Shown here piece after piece: positions 55,440-63,514 of a stretch of 64,000 nt of DNA. Both the position numbers and the translations under genes were made by a program. The first letter of the stretch is position 1; every line of letters begins with the position of its first letter. Under the pieces are notes generated by a model. It was not told where the DNA came from. It made no database searches and saw only the letters and a list, made by a program, of their open reading frames with translations. Source of the DNA: CAYVMD01 sp964452465 (GTDB lineage: Bacteria > Armatimonadota > JACIXR01); the NCBI GenBank assembly GCA_964452465.1, contig CAYVMD010000003.1, positions 1-64,000 on the forward strand, given 5' to 3'.

Positions 55440-58159
55440 AGGTTGGTATCTTCCCTCAGGGAATCCTTTTCATAGATCCATATGTGCTTTCCTTCCCTGA
55501 GGAAGGAAAGCCCCTCCGGGTAATCCTTGCCTCGCCACCTTAAAACTATCCCTGCCTCCAAGCCCTCTCCTTGAGCATAGAAACCATAGGGAGCAATGAT
55601 TATATCGGGGGAGAGGGTAAAGGGCTCGGGATCGGTATTGGCTATTATGCTAACCTTAGGGAATTCCGTCCTCATCACTCCGCAGCTTTTTTCATCCTTA
55701 GCGGGGCGAAGTATGGAGAAATCCCTTAATCGCTCCCCGAAGTAGCGTTTGGCTACCTTCTTTTGCAGAAGGCTTAGCCATTGAAGCCATCCCCTTGCTT
55801 TGGGGTTGTCGAGGGTGGAAGGCCAACAGGCGTAACTTAAGCTATATCCTATTAGGAGCGTCCAGGTGAGCGTCTCGTTGTTGGTGACGAACTGCCCTAA
55901 ATCGTGATGGTAGAAGCCAACCTTATCGTGTCCCAGAAAGATCGCCAAGGGATAGAAATGCCAGGCGGAAGGAGGATACTGTTCCCGATAAAGGGTTACC
56001 CATGGTGGGAGCCATTGGTTGGGGAGAAGGAACCAGGTTATCCCGCAGAAGAGGGTTTCATAATTCAGCAATCCATCCCATCCTCCTTCCGTAGCGAGGG
56101 GAACCTTGGTGGATGCCTCCCGGGCGATGTCCAGCCAGCCCTGGGTGTAAGCATAGGGTGTAGGGGAGGCGGGGTTGAGGTCGTATATCCAACCCCTTGC
56201 TCCGATTTGGTCCTGAAAGAGGATGTCGCTTGGATAATCCTTGGTGAACTGCTCCCTTATCCTCCTCTCCGCTTCCCTAACTGCGGGATGCCAGGGGCAG
56301 ATTGCCCATCCCCAATTAGCACCATAGACCTCCTTTATCTTCTCCCCTTGAAGGTCTCGGGCGAGGGGAGCATCGCCATATTTGATGAAGGTGGGTCCCT
56401 TGGGATCATCGCACCACCAGGTGGGGTTGGTGTAGGGCATGACGAGATGCCCCAATTGGTGGAGGGTATCGTAAAGACGGCGAAACTCCTCCGGCGTTCC
56501 CTTTCGGGGATTGGGAGGGAGGTGGTCGGGATACTGCTTATCGAAACCCCCGTGGAGGTAATCGGCGAAGTGGACGAGGGAGGGGACGGGCAGTTTCCCC
56601 GCTTGTTCTGTCTGTTCCTGGAATGTACCTCCTTCGTATTTCACCAGCACGCTCTCGCTCAGCCTTTGGTAGAGGTGGGAGGGTAACTTATCCCTCAGCC
56701 TCCGATGGAAGCTGTTGTCCCTCCCATACCTCTCCAAGGCGGTAAGGAGAGGAACACCGAAGGTGATCCTCAAATGAGGAGAACGCCATTCTTCCCTCGG
56801 CTTAACATAGGTATGCCATTCCCTTCTTACGAAGCCGAAAGCGCCCTCCCTCCCTGCATAGAGGCTGACGGGGACGAAGATCTCCTTTTCCTTTCTTACG
56901 CCATAGATAGCGAGGGAACCATTTTCACTTTGGATGTAAAGAAAATCGGAAAATGCGGGAGGATAATCCGCATGCCAGAAACCTCCCTCCTTCTGCACCA
57001 TCTCGTAATGGAAGGAATATCCTCCCGTCTCCCACCAGATTCCTCCCTTTTGGAGATAACTCCTTATCCTCTCTATCGTTTCCCGCCATTTGCCTTCCTC
57101 GCCCGTGGGCAGGAACTCGCCATAGGGATTGACGATAAGAGGGAAGTTGTCCGGCTCCTCCAAAGCCTTCTCCAATTCCTCCGCGCTTTTTATCCTTTCG
57201 ATCTTGAATTCCGGCAGGAGGGAGGGTAGCCTAACCGACCACAAGCTGGGGATGAGCTCATTGAAGCCACCTCCCCGTGGTCCTCCCGTTATCCAAACGA
57301 GGGCGAGCGTTTTCTCCTTCCCCTCTCTCCCCCAGAGGTAGCGAGTGGTCCTCTGGAAGAGGAGGAAAACCGCGTCTGCATCTGCTTCCCTCATCCATCC
57401 TCCCAGCCGAAACAGGAACCCCTTCCCCATTCTATACCCCGCCAAGAGGGCACCATTGGGGGAGTCCACCAACTTCACCGTTTCCACCTTCCCCTCGGGA
57501 GGTCTATTCACCACCATCTTATGTCCGTTTATCCTATTTGCCACATCCTCCCCCAACCATCGTATGCCCTCCGCGGTGAGGTGGACGGGCACCGGCTCAT
57601 CCTGAACGGGACGCATAACACAGCCCTCTCCCACCAGGGTCTGCAAGGCGATGGGACCCACTAAGCTGGGGCTCCACTGAACCTTCCCCGTGAAGAACTC
57701 TTTGGTGAAGGCGAGCCCTAAGCCCTCCGGAACATACAGTTTCTCTATGGACGAGGGTGGGAAATGGAGGATGGGGAAGCGGAAGGTGAGGATGGTCTTC
57801 CCTTTGGGGCGAAGGAGGAAGGAGAATTCCAAGTAATCCTCCTTAGCAACGACGCTCGTTTCTACCTCTACTGCCTCGTTCTTATGTGTGAAAAGGAGTT
57901 GCTCTCCTTTCTTCTGACACGAGAAGGTGGTGTCCAGGGAAGAAAGAAGGGAATTATCTCTGAAGACCACCTCCCAAAGGGGGGCGTCCACCTTGAGGGG
58001 AAGGATTTCCTTTCCGGTTTTCCTGTCCTTTAGGGAGACGAGGGCACCGTTGGAGGGAGAAAAAGAGGCGATATAAGTTTTCCCCCCACTCTCCAACCTT
58101 TGGGAGAACGCTAATCCTGCGATTAGCAATAGCGGTATTAATTTCTCAATGACGCCCAT
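55436..58159 (-). CDS. Secreted DUF6259-like glycosidase, first gene of the minus-strand run
   Basis: A 907-residue exported protein (signal LIPLLLIAGLAFSQ). The N-terminal beta-supersandwich (SPSNGALVSLKDRKTGKEILPL) and a barrel from ~520 with HLVMPYTNPTWWCDDPKGP, the candidate nucleophile Asp in DILFQDQIGARG and LATEGGWDG are typical of the DUF6259 family, related to alpha-galactosidase-like clans. AAGGTGGTGAAC precedes the ATG. The long 5' gap (58160-58344) contains an operator-like palindrome. Substrate unknown. Confidence 0.8.
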   Translation of the reverse strand: MGVIEKLIPLLLIAGLAFSQRLESGGKTYIASFSPSNGALVSLKDRKTGKEILPLKVDAPLWEVVFRDNSLLSSLDTTFSCQKKGEQLLFTHKNEAVEVETSVVAKEDYLEFSFLLRPKGKTILTFRFPILHFPPSSIEKLYVPEGLGLAFTKEFFTGKVQWSPSLVGPIALQTLVGEGCVMRPVQDEPVPVHLTAEGIRWLGEDVANRINGHKMVVNRPPEGKVETVKLVDSPNGALLAGYRMGKGFLFRLGGWMREADADAVFLLFQRTTRYLWGREGKEKTLALVWITGGPRGGGFNELIPSLWSVRLPSLLPEFKIERIKSAEELEKALEEPDNFPLIVNPYGEFLPTGEEGKWRETIERIRSYLQKGGIWWETGGYSFHYEMVQKEGGFWHADYPPAFSDFLYIQSENGSLAIYGVRKEKEIFVPVSLYAGREGAFGFVRREWHTYVKPREEWRSPHLRITFGVPLLTALERYGRDNSFHRRLRDKLPSHLYQRLSESVLVKYEGGTFQEQTEQAGKLPVPSLVHFADYLHGGFDKQYPDHLPPNPRKGTPEEFRRLYDTLHQLGHLVMPYTNPTWWCDDPKGPTFIKYGDAPLARDLQGEKIKEVYGANWGWAICPWHPAVREAERRIREQFTKDYPSDILFQDQIGARGWIYDLNPASPTPYAYTQGWLDIAREASTKVPLATEGGWDGLLNYETLFCGITWFLLPNQWLPPWVTLYREQYPPSAWHFYPLAIFLGHDKVGFYHHDLGQFVTNNETLTWTLLIGYSLSYACWPSTLDNPKARGWLQWLSLLQKKVAKRYFGERLRDFSILRPAKDEKSCGVMRTEFPKVSIIANTDPEPFTLSPDIIIAPYGFYAQGEGLEAGIVLRWRGKDYPEGLSFLREGKHIWIYEKDSLREDTNL

Positions 58160-58288
58160 AGTTCACCACCTTTTCTTAAGATTGTAAGGTTCTTCAAGAT
58201 CCCTTAGCAATCAAAATCTCCTCTTCAAGGAGCAATTCCCCCGCATTATGTCCGCAGTTATTTACAAGAGATTTGGAGATGCCTATGA

Positions 58289-58302
58289 TTATAACGTTGT
58301 AA
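58289..58302. promoter_or_regulatory. LacI-type operator-like palindrome
   Basis: TTATAACGTTGTAA is a 14-bp near-perfect palindrome (six of seven pairs) with a central CG, the usual form of LacI-family operators. It overlaps the -35 of the sulfatase promoter (58297-58302) and a minus-strand TATAAT (58288-58293) facing the glycosidase run. No LacI-type gene is in the window. Confidence 0.4.
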
Positions 58303-58325
58303 ACCTTAGGTTATTATGCTATAAC
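58297..58325 (+). promoter_or_regulatory. Putative promoter of the sulfatase-maturase pair
   Basis: TTGTAA (58297-58302), 17-nt spacer, TATAAC (58320-58325), followed 19 nt later by the GTG start. The spacer contains further AT-rich hexamers, so the exact -10 is uncertain. Confidence 0.5.
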
Positions 58326-58344
58326 TACAACTTTCACTTGGAAA

Positions 58345-59688
58345 GTGAAAAGGATGGGACGGTGGAACATCATCTTGGTGATCACGCACGACACAGGAAG
58401 GCATCTGGGATGCTACGGACGGGATGTGTCGACGCCCAATTTGGATAGGTTGGCGGAGGAAGGGGTGAGATTCGCCCAAGCGTTTTGTACCGCCCCTCAG
58501 TGCAGTCCCAGTCGCGCTAGCCTCCTCACGGGACTGGTTCCTCATCGCCATGGTCTGATTGGCTTAGCCCATCGGGGGTTTCGATTGAAGCCAGATGTTC
58601 CTCTCTTACCTCGCATTTTGAATCGCGTCGGTTACGCCACCTTCTTATTCGGTCTCCAACACGAAACCTCCGACAACCCTCAAATCTTGGGCTATCAGCA
58701 TGTACCTCCTGTGAAATCGCACTCCTGCCAGGATGTTGCCCCTGCTTTTCTGGAATTTCTTTCCAGCCACCCGCCTCAACCATTTTTCGCCTCCGTTGGG
58801 TTCTTCGAGACCCATCGTCCCTTCCCTCAAACCCAAGGGAGGACCGAACCCCATGTGCCACCGTTCTTGCCCGATGCACCTGAGGTGAGAAGGGATGTCG
58901 CAGATCTCAACGAATCGGTTCGGCGTGTGGATGAAGCGGTGAGGGCGATCGTCACCGCACTCAAGCGCCATCGTCTTTGGGATAACACCCTGCTCGTCTA
59001 TACGACGGACCATGGAACCAGTTTCCCAGGCGCCAAGGCTACCCTCTTCGACCCGGGCATCGAGATAGCGCTCTTGATGCATGGTCCCGATGACGCTTTC
59101 AGTGGTGGCAAGACGGTGACAACGATGGTGAGCAATGCGGATTTGATGCCTACCTTCTGCGAGATCGCGGGAGCTGAACCGCCTTCCCATTTGGATGGGA
59201 AGAGCCTACTTCCCCTCCTGAAAGGAGAACCTCGCCTTCACGAAAGGTTGTTCGTGGAGTTGACCTACCACGCAGCATACGACCCTATGCGGGGCATCCG
59301 AACGGAGCGATTTAAATACATTCGTTCCTTCGCCGAGCGTCCCTTCTGGCTACCCCCGAATGTGGATAACGGGTTCACTAAGGATTGGTATCGTCAGCAT
59401 CGTCCCGAGGTGTTTCGGAAAGGGCGTCGGAAGGAAATGCTGTTTGACCTCCAGGTGGATCCCTGGGAACGGCATAACCTTGCGAACGACTTCGCTTATG
59501 CTTCGCTGTTAAGCGAACTTCGAGTTATGTTGGAGCGTTGGATGGAGGATACGGAGGACCCGCTACGGCATGGGCATGTCCCACCTCCTCAAGGGGCAAG
59601 GGTGACGCCGGCATCTTCTTGGGGACCGGAGGAAGGGGTTAGGGGGGACTTCGACCCCACAAGGGATACAGTGCCTCTCGAGGACTGA
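58345..59688 (+). CDS. Sulfatase (Cys-type), N-sulfoglucosamine-sulfohydrolase-like
   Basis: A 447-residue sulfatase without signal peptide. The formylglycine site is CSPSRASLLTG (Cys53), the metal site includes ITHDTGRHLGCYG (Asp16; this branch has HD rather than DD), and VYTTDHGTSFPGAK gives the second ligand set. The N-terminus resembles heparan N-sulfatase-like S1 members. It needs a maturase, which is encoded by the next gene 3 nt away. GTG 58345 or ATG 58354 could be the start. Codon use is richer in GCG/CGC than the neighbours, hinting at transfer. Confidence 0.88.
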   Translation: MKRMGRWNIILVITHDTGRHLGCYGRDVSTPNLDRLAEEGVRFAQAFCTAPQCSPSRASLLTGLVPHRHGLIGLAHRGFRLKPDVPLLPRILNRVGYATFLFGLQHETSDNPQILGYQHVPPVKSHSCQDVAPAFLEFLSSHPPQPFFASVGFFETHRPFPQTQGRTEPHVPPFLPDAPEVRRDVADLNESVRRVDEAVRAIVTALKRHRLWDNTLLVYTTDHGTSFPGAKATLFDPGIEIALLMHGPDDAFSGGKTVTTMVSNADLMPTFCEIAGAEPPSHLDGKSLLPLLKGEPRLHERLFVELTYHAAYDPMRGIRTERFKYIRSFAERPFWLPPNVDNGFTKDWYRQHRPEVFRKGRRKEMLFDLQVDPWERHNLANDFAYASLLSELRVMLERWMEDTEDPLRHGHVPPPQGARVTPASSWGPEEGVRGDFDPTRDTVPLED

Positions 59689-59691
59689 AAG

Positions 59692-60921
59692 GTGGAAGCG
59701 CAGGGGCACGATTTCCTACCCAAAGCGCTATTGGATGTGAAAGGGGCGCCACCCCCACAGATGCCTCCCGCATTTCATGTCATGCTCAAGCCAAGAGGAC
59801 CCATCTGCAATTTGAACTGTGCCTATTGCTTTTATTTGTCCAAAGAGGACCTTTACGAACGGGGCGCTTCCTTTCTCATGACCGACGAGGTGTTGGAAGC
59901 CTTCACGCGCCAATACATGGAGGCGTTGGAGGTTCCCGAGGTGCATTTCATCTGGCAGGGAGGCGAGCCAACCCTGATGGGGTTGGATTTCTTCCGAAGG
60001 GCAGTGGCGCTTCAGCGAAAATACCGCAAGATTGGAGTGCGCATTCGCAACTCCTTCCAGACGAATGGCGTGCTGTTGGACGATGAGTGGTGTCGTTTTT
60101 TCAAGGAGCACGATTTCCTCGTCGGTCTGAGCCTGGACGGACCGCGCGAGTTGCACGATGTCTATCGCCTGGACAAGAACCGCAAACCCACCTTCGATAA
60201 AGTGTATTGGGCGCTCAAGTTGCTCCAGAAGCACGGTGTGGAGTTCAATATCCTCTGTGTGGTCAATCGCGTCAACGCCGAACATCCCCTCCGCCTTTAT
60301 CGCTTTTTCAAAAGGGAAGTCGTGCAGTTCATCCAGTTCATCCCCGCCGTGGAAGAGGTGCTTCAGGGAGCTGTGAGGGAGTGGACGGTGCGATCGCAAC
60401 AGTGGGGTGATTTTCTCTGCGCCATTTTTGAGGAATGGGTGCGCCAGGATGTGGGGCGAATCTTCATCCAGCAATTCGAGGTGGCCTTGGAAGCGTGGTT
60501 AGGGTTCGAGCCCAGCCTTTGTGTCCATGCCAAAACCTGCGGCAATTGCTTAGCGATGGAGCACAATGGCGACCTTTTCTCTTGCGATCACTTCGTTCAT
60601 CCTGATTACTACCTGGGCAATATACTGCAAATACCCCTTGCTAAGATGGCATCTGCTCCTTTCCAACGCAAGTTTGGACTGGACAAGTGGGACAAATTGC
60701 CTCGCTACTGCCAAGAGTGTCCCGTTTTGTTCGCTTGCCATGGCGGTTGCCCTAAGGACCGTTTCCTGAAAACCCCCACGGGGGAGGAAGGGCTGAACTA
60801 TTTATGTGCAGGCTACAGGCGTTTCTTCACCCACATCGAGCCTTACATGCGGACGATGGCGCGCCTGCTTCATAAGGGACAACCTCCCGCTCTCATCATG
60901 GAGATTCTCCGGAAGCGATGA
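59692..60921 (+). CDS. Anaerobic sulfatase-maturating enzyme (radical SAM/SPASM)
   Basis: A 409-residue anSME that oxidises the sulfatase Cys or Ser to formylglycine. The radical SAM cluster is CNLNCAYC (Cys39, Cys43, Cys46), followed by WQGGEPTLMGLDFF and NGVLLDDEWCRFF; the SPASM part has CGNCLAMEHNGDLFSCDHFVHPDYYLGNI and the CQECPVLFACHGGCPKDRF block, as in anSME. GTG start, AAAGGTG overlapping it, 3 nt after the sulfatase. The pair forms a self-sufficient module; it acts before or after export, probably on cytoplasmic sulfatase. It shares the higher GC composition of its partner. Confidence 0.92.
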   Translation: MEAQGHDFLPKALLDVKGAPPPQMPPAFHVMLKPRGPICNLNCAYCFYLSKEDLYERGASFLMTDEVLEAFTRQYMEALEVPEVHFIWQGGEPTLMGLDFFRRAVALQRKYRKIGVRIRNSFQTNGVLLDDEWCRFFKEHDFLVGLSLDGPRELHDVYRLDKNRKPTFDKVYWALKLLQKHGVEFNILCVVNRVNAEHPLRLYRFFKREVVQFIQFIPAVEEVLQGAVREWTVRSQQWGDFLCAIFEEWVRQDVGRIFIQQFEVALEAWLGFEPSLCVHAKTCGNCLAMEHNGDLFSCDHFVHPDYYLGNILQIPLAKMASAPFQRKFGLDKWDKLPRYCQECPVLFACHGGCPKDRFLKTPTGEEGLNYLCAGYRRFFTHIEPYMRTMARLLHKGQPPALIMEILRKR

Positions 60922-60967
60922 CAAGACGGACATCGAGGAGAGGGAGTCGAGAAATCAGGAGAGGTTG

Positions 60968-60997
60968 TTGCATCCTTAAGTAAAGAGGGGGTAAAAT
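60968..60997 (+). promoter_or_regulatory. Putative promoter of the glycosidase-like gene at 61007
   Basis: TTGCAT (60968-60973), 18-nt spacer, TAAAAT (60992-60997). The ATG lies 9 nt after the -10, so the transcript would start at or next to the codon. An AGAGGGGG run lies within the spacer, too far to act as a ribosome-binding site. Confidence 0.4.
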
Positions 60998-61006
60998 TTT
61001 CCCAAG

Positions 61007-63514
61007 ATGAAATTGAGGAAACGTATATTGGGACTTTTATCTCTTGTTGCCTCTCTGCTTTGGGCGGAGGAAGGACTCGTTGAATGGATTCTCGCCAAAC
61101 AGGGCAGGGTGGGGAGGGAGGAGTTCACCTTCTACATCCTCCAGAAGCCCTCCCTCCTTGTCCTGCGATGGCGCCAAAGGGAGGGGGAATGGAAAGCTCT
61201 TGGCCCTTGGCGAAAAAGCAATAAGGGATTCCTAACCGAGGATCCCTATTTCTCCGCTTTCCTTTCTGTCTCTTCTTATAAAGGGGGTCTGCTAATCTCC
61301 TGTGAGGTCACCGCTAAACAGGAGGTAAGCAAACCGCTCGAGTTCCTCCTTTCTTCCCCCTTCCAACCCAACCAGTGGACACGCCAATTCTATCCCCGCC
61401 TTCCCTATCTCATCCTCCCTCCCACAGCCTCCTGGAACATAAAATTCCTTGCTTCTGCCAACGATTGGACGGAATTAAAGGAATGGCCCGGTGTATATAT
61501 CTACCCCTTTGGGGTTTTGGAGAATGAAAAGTACTTCCTCCTCTGGGGCTCGCTTGACATCGGACGATTCGCCCTCCTTTCCCCCAATCTTATCCCCGAG
61601 AACATCCCCGCCCTTGCGTTCCGCCCTCTTTCCCTGAAAAAGGACGAAAAGTTCTCCCTTCAACTCTTTTTGAAACTCTTTCCTAAAAGCGATTTTCGCT
61701 ATCGCGATGTCTTAAGATGGTATCTCCAAAACTGTCAGAACAGCGACCCCCTAACCAAGAACCTTTTCTCCTATAAGGAGAGATCTCGCCGTCTCCCGGA
61801 GGGAAATCTGGCGGGTTTCGCTCCCCTGCCCATCACCGATGCGGAGGGCAACCTTACGGAGAGCGGTAAGGGTTATCTGGAATATTTCAGTTCTCGCAGG
61901 ATAGGTTCCCTTTGGTATTATGCCTGGCATAGGTGGGACGAAACCTACCCTACCGTGGGCTCTTGGTGGGGCGAGACGGGGAAGCACACCGCTGAGGAGA
62001 TTAAGATCTACCTCCGAACCTTGCGCGCCAATGGCCTTTATCCTCTCCTTTATTTCCGTCAGTTCCTCGCTGAAGAGGGAGTGAGGGAGGATGAGCCTCC
62101 CTATAGGGATTGGATAGGGAGGGACGAGAGGGGAAACCCCTCTTCCGGCTTCGAATACCCCCTGCCCCCCGAGGCGAAGGAGGAGATCTCCATAGATAGG
62201 GTGCACTGCTCAGCGGGCGATTTCGGGAACGATTCCTTCAGGAATTGGTACATCGAGGCAATAAAAAGATGTATGGATGTTTATCAACCAGCGGGGATAG
62301 CCTTCGATATGGGATGGGCTTGCGCTACGAATTGGCAGTTCTCCCATGCCAATCCCAGAACCAGCACCTCTCATGGCATCCTGCGGCTTCAGATGGAGAT
62401 TTGGGAATGGCTGAATAAAAAATACCCCGATATGAGGGTAATCATCAACGAATCCTATGGAACCCCTTCCCAACTCTATGCGGATGGGGTGTTAATAGAA
62501 GGGGGCTTTGCAGCGGGTAAGACGGAGTTGGATTACGAATCTGCAAAGGCGGTGCCCACGACGGTTATCAGTTACGAATACCCCTTTCTATATATGGGAC
62601 AATTGCAGGGGGTTAGCACCAAGGAGAGACCCTATCTCCTGATGAGATATAGGGCTAAGGGGATCGCGAAGAGCGATGATTACGCGGTTTATGTCACCGA
62701 GAAGATTGTGGGTAAGGAGGGAATCGCGATAAAGTTAAGCGACCTCATAGCAGATGGCGAATGGCATATCATAACGGTGGACCTGCATAATATCCCCCAG
62801 GTTGAGGACCTAAAAGGAATCGCCTTCCAGGTGCAGGCGGAGGATGAAGAGGCTTGGATAGATGTGGATTACATCTATTTTGGGGAATCAGCAGATGATC
62901 ATCCCAGGGAGGGCAAGGAATCCCTCTCCAGGTTCCCCGTTCTCCTCGACGAACACAACTTTTCCTCTTGGGTTCCTGAGCCCACTTGGCTTAGGAACCC
63001 CTCCCCCACCTATTCCTTGGAGAGGGTAGGGGAGTTCGTAAGGTTTTATGTGAAGGGGAAAGGATTGGGAATGAAGTGGGACTGCGTGGGGCATAGGGGG
63101 TTGATAGCCCAGGAGTATATGAAGGTGCTCGCCCTGGGCGCCTGTATCGGCGGTGATATTCAAATATTCGAGGATTTGCTCGCTTTTTCCGCCAGGGCGA
63201 TGGCTATGCGCCCCATAATCGATTGGCGAAGGTTGGATAGCCTGGATGAGAAGATCTACGCCAGTGGATGGGAGGATGCCCGAGGGGTTCTAATTGCGGT
63301 TTACAATAACAAGGAAGAGGAAGGGATGGCGGAGGTTTCCATTCGCCTCTCTAACGATTTGGTTAGGAAGTTGGGAGGTGGGAGGGGCGTTGTCTTGGGC
63401 ACGTGGGGGAGCAAAACAGGCGAGGAGAAAGTGAGGATTGAGAAGGGCGTTATGCGGGCGAGGGTTCCTCCAAAGGGTGGGCTTCTCATCTACTCCAAGG
63501 AGTGGGAGCGATGA
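61007..63514 (+). CDS. Secreted TIM-barrel glycosidase-like protein of unassigned family
   Basis: An 835-residue protein with a signal peptide (ILGLLSLVASLLWAEE). After an N-terminal beta-rich region (about 20-260), a barrel occurs at ~270-560 with RRIGSLWYYAWHRWDE, LRANGLYPLLYFRQFL, the candidate catalytic Asp in AGIAFDMGWAC and Glu in VIINESYG; a beta-sandwich with SLSRFPVL, IDVDYIYFGES and a C-terminal beta domain follow. The order recalls the GH-D/alpha-galactosidase-like clan and the DUF6259 protein on the other strand, but I do not recognise a family. It overlaps the DUF72 gene by 4 nt. Confidence 0.7.
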   Translation: MKLRKRILGLLSLVASLLWAEEGLVEWILAKQGRVGREEFTFYILQKPSLLVLRWRQREGEWKALGPWRKSNKGFLTEDPYFSAFLSVSSYKGGLLISCEVTAKQEVSKPLEFLLSSPFQPNQWTRQFYPRLPYLILPPTASWNIKFLASANDWTELKEWPGVYIYPFGVLENEKYFLLWGSLDIGRFALLSPNLIPENIPALAFRPLSLKKDEKFSLQLFLKLFPKSDFRYRDVLRWYLQNCQNSDPLTKNLFSYKERSRRLPEGNLAGFAPLPITDAEGNLTESGKGYLEYFSSRRIGSLWYYAWHRWDETYPTVGSWWGETGKHTAEEIKIYLRTLRANGLYPLLYFRQFLAEEGVREDEPPYRDWIGRDERGNPSSGFEYPLPPEAKEEISIDRVHCSAGDFGNDSFRNWYIEAIKRCMDVYQPAGIAFDMGWACATNWQFSHANPRTSTSHGILRLQMEIWEWLNKKYPDMRVIINESYGTPSQLYADGVLIEGGFAAGKTELDYESAKAVPTTVISYEYPFLYMGQLQGVSTKERPYLLMRYRAKGIAKSDDYAVYVTEKIVGKEGIAIKLSDLIADGEWHIITVDLHNIPQVEDLKGIAFQVQAEDEEAWIDVDYIYFGESADDHPREGKESLSRFPVLLDEHNFSSWVPEPTWLRNPSPTYSLERVGEFVRFYVKGKGLGMKWDCVGHRGLIAQEYMKVLALGACIGGDIQIFEDLLAFSARAMAMRPIIDWRRLDSLDEKIYASGWEDARGVLIAVYNNKEEEGMAEVSIRLSNDLVRKLGGGRGVVLGTWGSKTGEEKVRIEKGVMRARVPPKGGLLIYSKEWER

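Noticed and set aside
58218..58232. Small stem-loop CTCCT/AGGAG in the gap before the glycosidase run
   Set aside because: Only 5 bp and not followed by T residues; too short to call a regulatory RNA.
58645..59190. 181-codon open frame antisense to the sulfatase
   Set aside because: No domain, no promoter or ribosome-binding site, and it lies wholly opposite conserved sulfatase sequence.
59728..60474. 248-codon open frame antisense to the sulfatase maturase
   Set aside because: The plus-strand protein has all radical SAM/SPASM motifs; the antisense frame has no recognisable domain and follows from GC-rich codon structure.
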